A DNA stretch of 64,000 bases from Deltaproteobacteria bacterium (GTDB lineage Bacteria; Desulfobacterota; GWC2-55-46; JADFVP01). The translations under genes were made by a program, and so were the position numbers. Under the pieces are notes generated by a model. It was given only the letters and a program-made list of their open reading frames with translations. It did no database searches and was not told the origin of the DNA. The DNA lies in assembly GCA_029262515.1 (NCBI GenBank), contig JAJCZH010000002.1:81023-145022 (forward strand), written 5' to 3'. Positions 60,172 through 64,000 of this stretch are shown in pieces. How positions within the stretch are numbered: position 1 is the stretch's first letter; the number at the start of each line of letters is the position of its first letter.

Positions 60172-60966
60172 GTGATTGATAGCCTTGGTAGCGCCTCACC
60201 TCTTTACCTCGGTTTTATAGCGAGCTTGGCGGCAGGCGCGGCCACCGGGTTGGGCGCGTTGCCTGTTATCTTTATACGTAATATTTCCGGTAGGCTGCAG
60301 GGCGGGCTACTCGGCTTCGGCGCTGGAGTTATGCTTGCGGCCACCTCTTTCTCTCTTATTGTTCCGGCTGTAGACGCGGCCTATACTACATACGGCAGCA
60401 AGTCAGGCGCCGCTTTTATAGTAGGCGCAGGTATGTTTATAGGCGCTATGTTTCTCTGGCTAAGTGACAAGTACTCTCCGCACGAGCACTTTATATCCGG
60501 TCCTGAAGGAGCTAATCCGAAGAACCTTAAGCGAGTCTGGCTCTTTATAATAGCCATTACGTTGCATAATTTCCCGGAAGGCCTGGCAGTTGGAGTAGGT
60601 TTCGGCAGTGGCGATATTTCAAATGGTATCGCCCTTGCTACCGGTGTAGGTCTGCAGAACCTGCCAGAAGGGCTTGTGGTGGCAGTGGCGCTCTTAGGTG
60701 AAGGGTACTCGGTAGGCCGTTCTCTTCTTATTGCGCTTTTAACGGGGCTGGTGGAGCCGGTTGGCGGGCTTATAGGCGCAGGAGTTGTTAGCCTTGCGGC
60801 GCCGTTACTGCCGTGGGGGCTCGGTTTTGCGGCCGGAGCTATGCTTTTTGTTATAAGTGATGAAATTATACCGGAGTCGCACCGCAAGGGTATTGAGAAA
60901 GAGGCCACCGTAGGGGTAATGGTCGGTTTTGTGATTATGATGTTCCTCGACGTTACTCTCGGATAG
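60172..60966 (+). CDS. ZIP family metal transporter
   Basis: TLHNFPEGLAVGVGFGSGDISNGIALATGVGLQNLPEGLVVAVAL. Confidence 0.94.
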   Translation: MIDSLGSASPLYLGFIASLAAGAATGLGALPVIFIRNISGRLQGGLLGFGAGVMLAATSFSLIVPAVDAAYTTYGSKSGAAFIVGAGMFIGAMFLWLSDKYSPHEHFISGPEGANPKNLKRVWLFIIAITLHNFPEGLAVGVGFGSGDISNGIALATGVGLQNLPEGLVVAVALLGEGYSVGRSLLIALLTGLVEPVGGLIGAGVVSLAAPLLPWGLGFAAGAMLFVISDEIIPESHRKGIEKEATVGVMVGFVIMMFLDVTLG

Positions 60967-60990
60967 CGCAAAGAGAATAGCGAAGCAAGT

Positions 60991-62661
60991 TTGGAGGCTC
61001 AGGAGGTTTCGTTGGATAGAGTTGAGATAGTATATGTAATAGGGCATAAGAACCCGGATACCGATTCATGTGTCTCTGCCGTGGCGCTTGCTCAATTGAG
61101 AAGCGCAGAAGGCATGGAGAACGTTGAGGCGGCGCGAGCCGGAGACCTCAATCCGCAGACCGCTTTTATCTTCGACTACTTCAAGGTAGATCCTCCGAAG
61201 TATATAAGTGACGTCTATCCGCGTGCACGAGATATCATGAACACAGGAGTGGTTCATGTCTCAGGCGATACACCGCTACAGAAGGTAATGGAGCTTATGC
61301 GCGAAGAGGGCGTGCGTTCCATTCCAGTGCTCGATTCCGATTCCTGTCCTATAGGGGTACTTACGATAATGGACCTTGCCAACAGGTATATTGGTGGCAT
61401 GGAGACCGGTGGCTCGCGTGAGGTTACTACAACCATGGATAATATGGTGACTACGCTCGGAGCCGAGGTGGTTCACGATTTTCTCGGTAAAGGGGTTGTT
61501 ACGCTCGGAGTATATGTCGGGGCGATGCGTAGGGACTCATTCGTTGAGATAATAGGTTTTCATGATCCTGTCGAGTGTATAGTAGTGGTCGGTGACAGGG
61601 AAGGGATACAGAGGTCGGCTGTAGAGATGGGCGTATCGCTTTTGGTCGTCTCCGGCGGTTTCAAGCCCTCGGAGACCGTAATCGAACTTGCGCGCGAACG
61701 TGGCGTAAGCGTAGTCGTCTCTCCACATGATACAGCAACCACAGCGCTTCTCTTGCGCTTTTCGACCCCGGCTTCTGCCCTGTGTAGCGGCAAAGTTGAT
61801 TCAGTACCGCCAGATACCCTTGTTGAAGACCTGCGCTACAGGCTTGGCTCTATGAGCGGTCTTGCTGTATTAGACTCAGATGGTGCGATGGAGGGTTTTA
61901 TAACAAAGTCGTGCCTTCTAAAGAGACCGAGGACAGGGCTCATACTCGTGGACCATAACGAACTCTCACAGGCGGTCGATGGTGCGGAGATGGTGGAAAT
62001 AATGGGGGTGGTCGATCACCACAGGATTGGAAACTTTCAGACAACCCACGCAATACCTTTTATATGCGAACCCGTGGGTTCGACCTCTTGCCTTGTTGCG
62101 GAGCTTTATCGTGCCAGTGGCCTTGAAATCGGTAAAGTGACTGCCGGGTTACTCCTGGGCGGCGTGCTCTCCGATACGATTATGCTCAAGTCCCCGACGA
62201 CTACCCGGAGAGATGTTGAGATTATCAAATGGCTCGAGGGTGAGTCCGGACTCGAACACGTTGCGTTCGGTACAGAGATCTTCTCTGCAACTTCATCTAT
62301 ACGCAAACGCGGCCACGCTGTTGTGGTAAACGCCGACCATAAGGTTTTTGAGGCCGGTACGGAGAGTTTCGGTATAGGCCAGGTAGAGGTTATTGGTTTT
62401 GATGAGTTTTATTCCGAGAAGGAGGAACTCCATAAGGAGCTCGAAAAGGTAGGCGAGACAAAAGGGCTTGTCCTGTCGACGCTTCTTGTTACCGATATAG
62501 TCTGTGGAACGTCACTTCTTCTGGCTACGGGGAAGAAAGAGGTAATATACAACCTCGGTTACCCCAAGGTAGAAGAGCACATGTATGAACTCAAAGGCGT
62601 CATCTCTCGTAAAAAGCAGGTTGTACCTCATCTCCTGAGTGTCTTTAACGAGTCTAATTAA
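60991..62661 (+). CDS. Manganese-dependent inorganic diphosphatase with CBS/DRTGG regulatory insert
   Basis: VIGHKNPDTDSCVSAVALAQL; CBS GVRSIPVLDSDSCPIGVLTIMDLANRY; LVDHNELSQAVDGAEMVEIMGVVDHHRIG; SRKKQVVPHLLSVF. Confidence 0.95.
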   Translation: MEAQEVSLDRVEIVYVIGHKNPDTDSCVSAVALAQLRSAEGMENVEAARAGDLNPQTAFIFDYFKVDPPKYISDVYPRARDIMNTGVVHVSGDTPLQKVMELMREEGVRSIPVLDSDSCPIGVLTIMDLANRYIGGMETGGSREVTTTMDNMVTTLGAEVVHDFLGKGVVTLGVYVGAMRRDSFVEIIGFHDPVECIVVVGDREGIQRSAVEMGVSLLVVSGGFKPSETVIELARERGVSVVVSPHDTATTALLLRFSTPASALCSGKVDSVPPDTLVEDLRYRLGSMSGLAVLDSDGAMEGFITKSCLLKRPRTGLILVDHNELSQAVDGAEMVEIMGVVDHHRIGNFQTTHAIPFICEPVGSTSCLVAELYRASGLEIGKVTAGLLLGGVLSDTIMLKSPTTTRRDVEIIKWLEGESGLEHVAFGTEIFSATSSIRKRGHAVVVNADHKVFEAGTESFGIGQVEVIGFDEFYSEKEELHKELEKVGETKGLVLSTLLVTDIVCGTSLLLATGKKEVIYNLGYPKVEEHMYELKGVISRKKQVVPHLLSVFNESN

Positions 62662-62847
62662 TCCCCCCACCCCTTATCCCGTAAAGCAGGCCTTTAGGCA
62701 GAGCCTTAATATATGTCTTTATACGGCGGCCAAAAGGCGGAGCCCTTTTTTTGTGCTATAGTAAAAGTAGCAGTCGGTAGAGACCGTTTTACTGTCACCG
62801 GCCTGAAAAAAAGATGGAAGCCTAAATATAGAGATGGAGTAGAGAGA

Positions 62848-63246
62848 GTGACCCTAAAGAAGACAAAGACGGATGCGGAGTGGAAAGAGTTGCTCAGTGA
62901 AGAGCAATATTATGTAATGCGAAAAAAAGGTACCGAGCGGCCCTTCTCCGGCAAGTATAATTATAACAAGGCGACCGGTGAATATCTCTGTGCCGGTTGT
63001 TCGTCCCCGCTCTTCTCTTCTGGCGATAAGTTCGACTCCGGCACCGGCTGGCCCAGTTTTACATCTCCGCACTCGGAGGCTTCCGTCTCCACCGAAGGGG
63101 ATGAGAGCCTCTTAATGGAGCGCACCGAGGTACTCTGTAGTGAGTGTAACGCTCACCTCGGACACGTCTTTAGTGACGGCCCCGCTCCTACTGGACTGAG
63201 GTACTGCATAAACTCGGCTTCGCTTAAGTTTGTTGAGAACGAGTAA
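62848..63246 (+). CDS. msrB: Peptide-methionine (R)-S-oxide reductase (probable GTG start; ORF extends to 62713)
   Basis: [84 protein letters not shown]. Confidence 0.95.
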   Translation: MTLKKTKTDAEWKELLSEEQYYVMRKKGTERPFSGKYNYNKATGEYLCAGCSSPLFSSGDKFDSGTGWPSFTSPHSEASVSTEGDESLLMERTEVLCSECNAHLGHVFSDGPAPTGLRYCINSASLKFVENE

Positions 63247-63340
63247 CCCGCTACCGTTTGGTTTAAGTAATATATACGCCCGATACCTTGCCAGCATACT
63301 TTCTAGACCTATCCATGTTAGTCATGTAGCCACTTTCCGC

Positions 63341-63367
63341 AGCAGGCCTTGCCAGGCCTGCTTTTTA
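63341..63367 (+). terminator. Intrinsic terminator after msrB
   Basis: agcaggcct-tgcc-aggcctgcttttta. Confidence 0.88.
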
Positions 63368-63564
63368 TTAAAATATTTCGTGATATGAGTACCGCCACGG
63401 CTCTTTTTTTTAATATAAAGAGCTGAAGAGAGGTTATTTTTATTTATGATAGGTGTGGATTTTACTAGCAAATCAATTACTTATCGAAAAACAAGAAGAA
63501 TGTTGATATTCCTCCTTCCGATTAATCTAATTTTAATATACACACATGTATACTGTTAACCATA

Positions 63565-63681
63565 GAGCACGACCTCCGAGTCTCACGACGGGTCACAGAG
63601 GTTTTCAGGCGATGAGTGCCGCAGTACTACCGACGCAGGTACGGGTAGTATAGCAGGCATTTTTTTTTAAAAAAAATGCCA
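63565..63681 (+). promoter_or_regulatory. Candidate structured 5' leader upstream of the terminal cytochrome gene
   Basis: GACCTC...GAGGTT pairing, tactacc...ggtagta 7-bp stem, and 12-bp-arm palindrome ggcatttttttt-t-aaaaaaaatgcc within about 55 nt of the ATG. Confidence 0.4.
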
Positions 63682-63734
63682 AGATAAAGATGCAACACAT
63701 AACTTTTTTACTTACTCTCGAAAGGAGTACACAC

Positions 63735-64000
63735 ATGAAAAGATTTTTAGCCATCGCTCTCGCAGCTTCCCTCGGACTCGTAATGGCCGGTTCAGCTTCT
63801 GCAGGTACCTATCAGAAGGCCCCTAATGCATACGCAGTAGGCGACGCCGCAAACGGTATCGGTACTTCGAGGCATAACCTTGGTGGATTCGGTGAGCACG
63901 TTGTAACCCCGGACACTACCGAGATCTGTATCTTCTGTCACACGCCTCACCACACCAATACCTCCATGGCTCCGATATGGAACAGGAACATCGTTTCCAC
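63735..64000 (+). CDS. Exported c-type cytochrome, truncated at window end
   Basis: ATG with aaaggag RBS; MKRFLAIALAASLGLVMAGSASAGTYQK...VTPDTTEICIFCHTPHHTNTSMAPIWNRNIVS; CxxCH present; open to window end. Confidence 0.85.
   Translation, partial: MKRFLAIALAASLGLVMAGSASAGTYQKAPNAYAVGDAANGIGTSRHNLGGFGEHVVTPDTTEICIFCHTPHHTNTSMAPIWNRNIVS

Noticed and set aside
58922-60199. 425-aa antisense ORF opposite gdhA
   Set aside because: Fully overlaps a clear glutamate dehydrogenase on the other strand; composition typical of antisense of biased codons; no motif.
63565-63650. GEMM c-di-GMP riboswitch upstream of the terminal cytochrome
   Set aside because: Conserved GEMM core elements (GCAAACC, tetraloop/receptor, GACGCAAAGCC) are not present, so only an unspecified structured leader is reported.

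Overview
This 64 kb window is bacterial chromosome, mostly housekeeping genes in short operons. The tmRNA tag and the cytochrome and PEP-CTERM content suggest a deltaproteobacterial- or Nitrospirota-like lineage; this is inference only. Recognisable blocks are yggS-proC-yggT-divIVA-DUF167, rpoD, hemE-hemH-hemG, secG-tpiA-pgk-gap, aroD, ssrA/smpB, rsmB, miaA-mutL-endoIII-like, rluB-scpB-scpA-trpS-M50 protease, glyS, gdhA, ZIP transporter, family II PPase and msrB. There is one tRNA-Leu(GAG), one tmRNA and several hairpin terminators. Accessory or unusual content includes: a monoheme cytochrome flanked by 17 NPC tripeptides, next to a pentaheme cytochrome; a ScpB/RluB overlap of up to 326 bp encoding an acidic tail in one frame and a basic tail in another; a PEP-CTERM protein with a well-spaced sigma54 promoter and an upstream palindrome; a membrane protein plus VWA-like lipoprotein pair; a lone PD-(D/E)XK nuclease-like gene; a lower-GC HupE/His-rich presumptive metal operon on the 3' side of ssrA; a YggS enzyme with a histone-H1-like Lys/Ala tail; a 1105-aa coiled-coil LysM protein; and decayed MCP and acyltransferase genes. 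No CRISPR array, rRNA or intact transposase was seen. All calls come from reading the sequence and translations; no database search was run.
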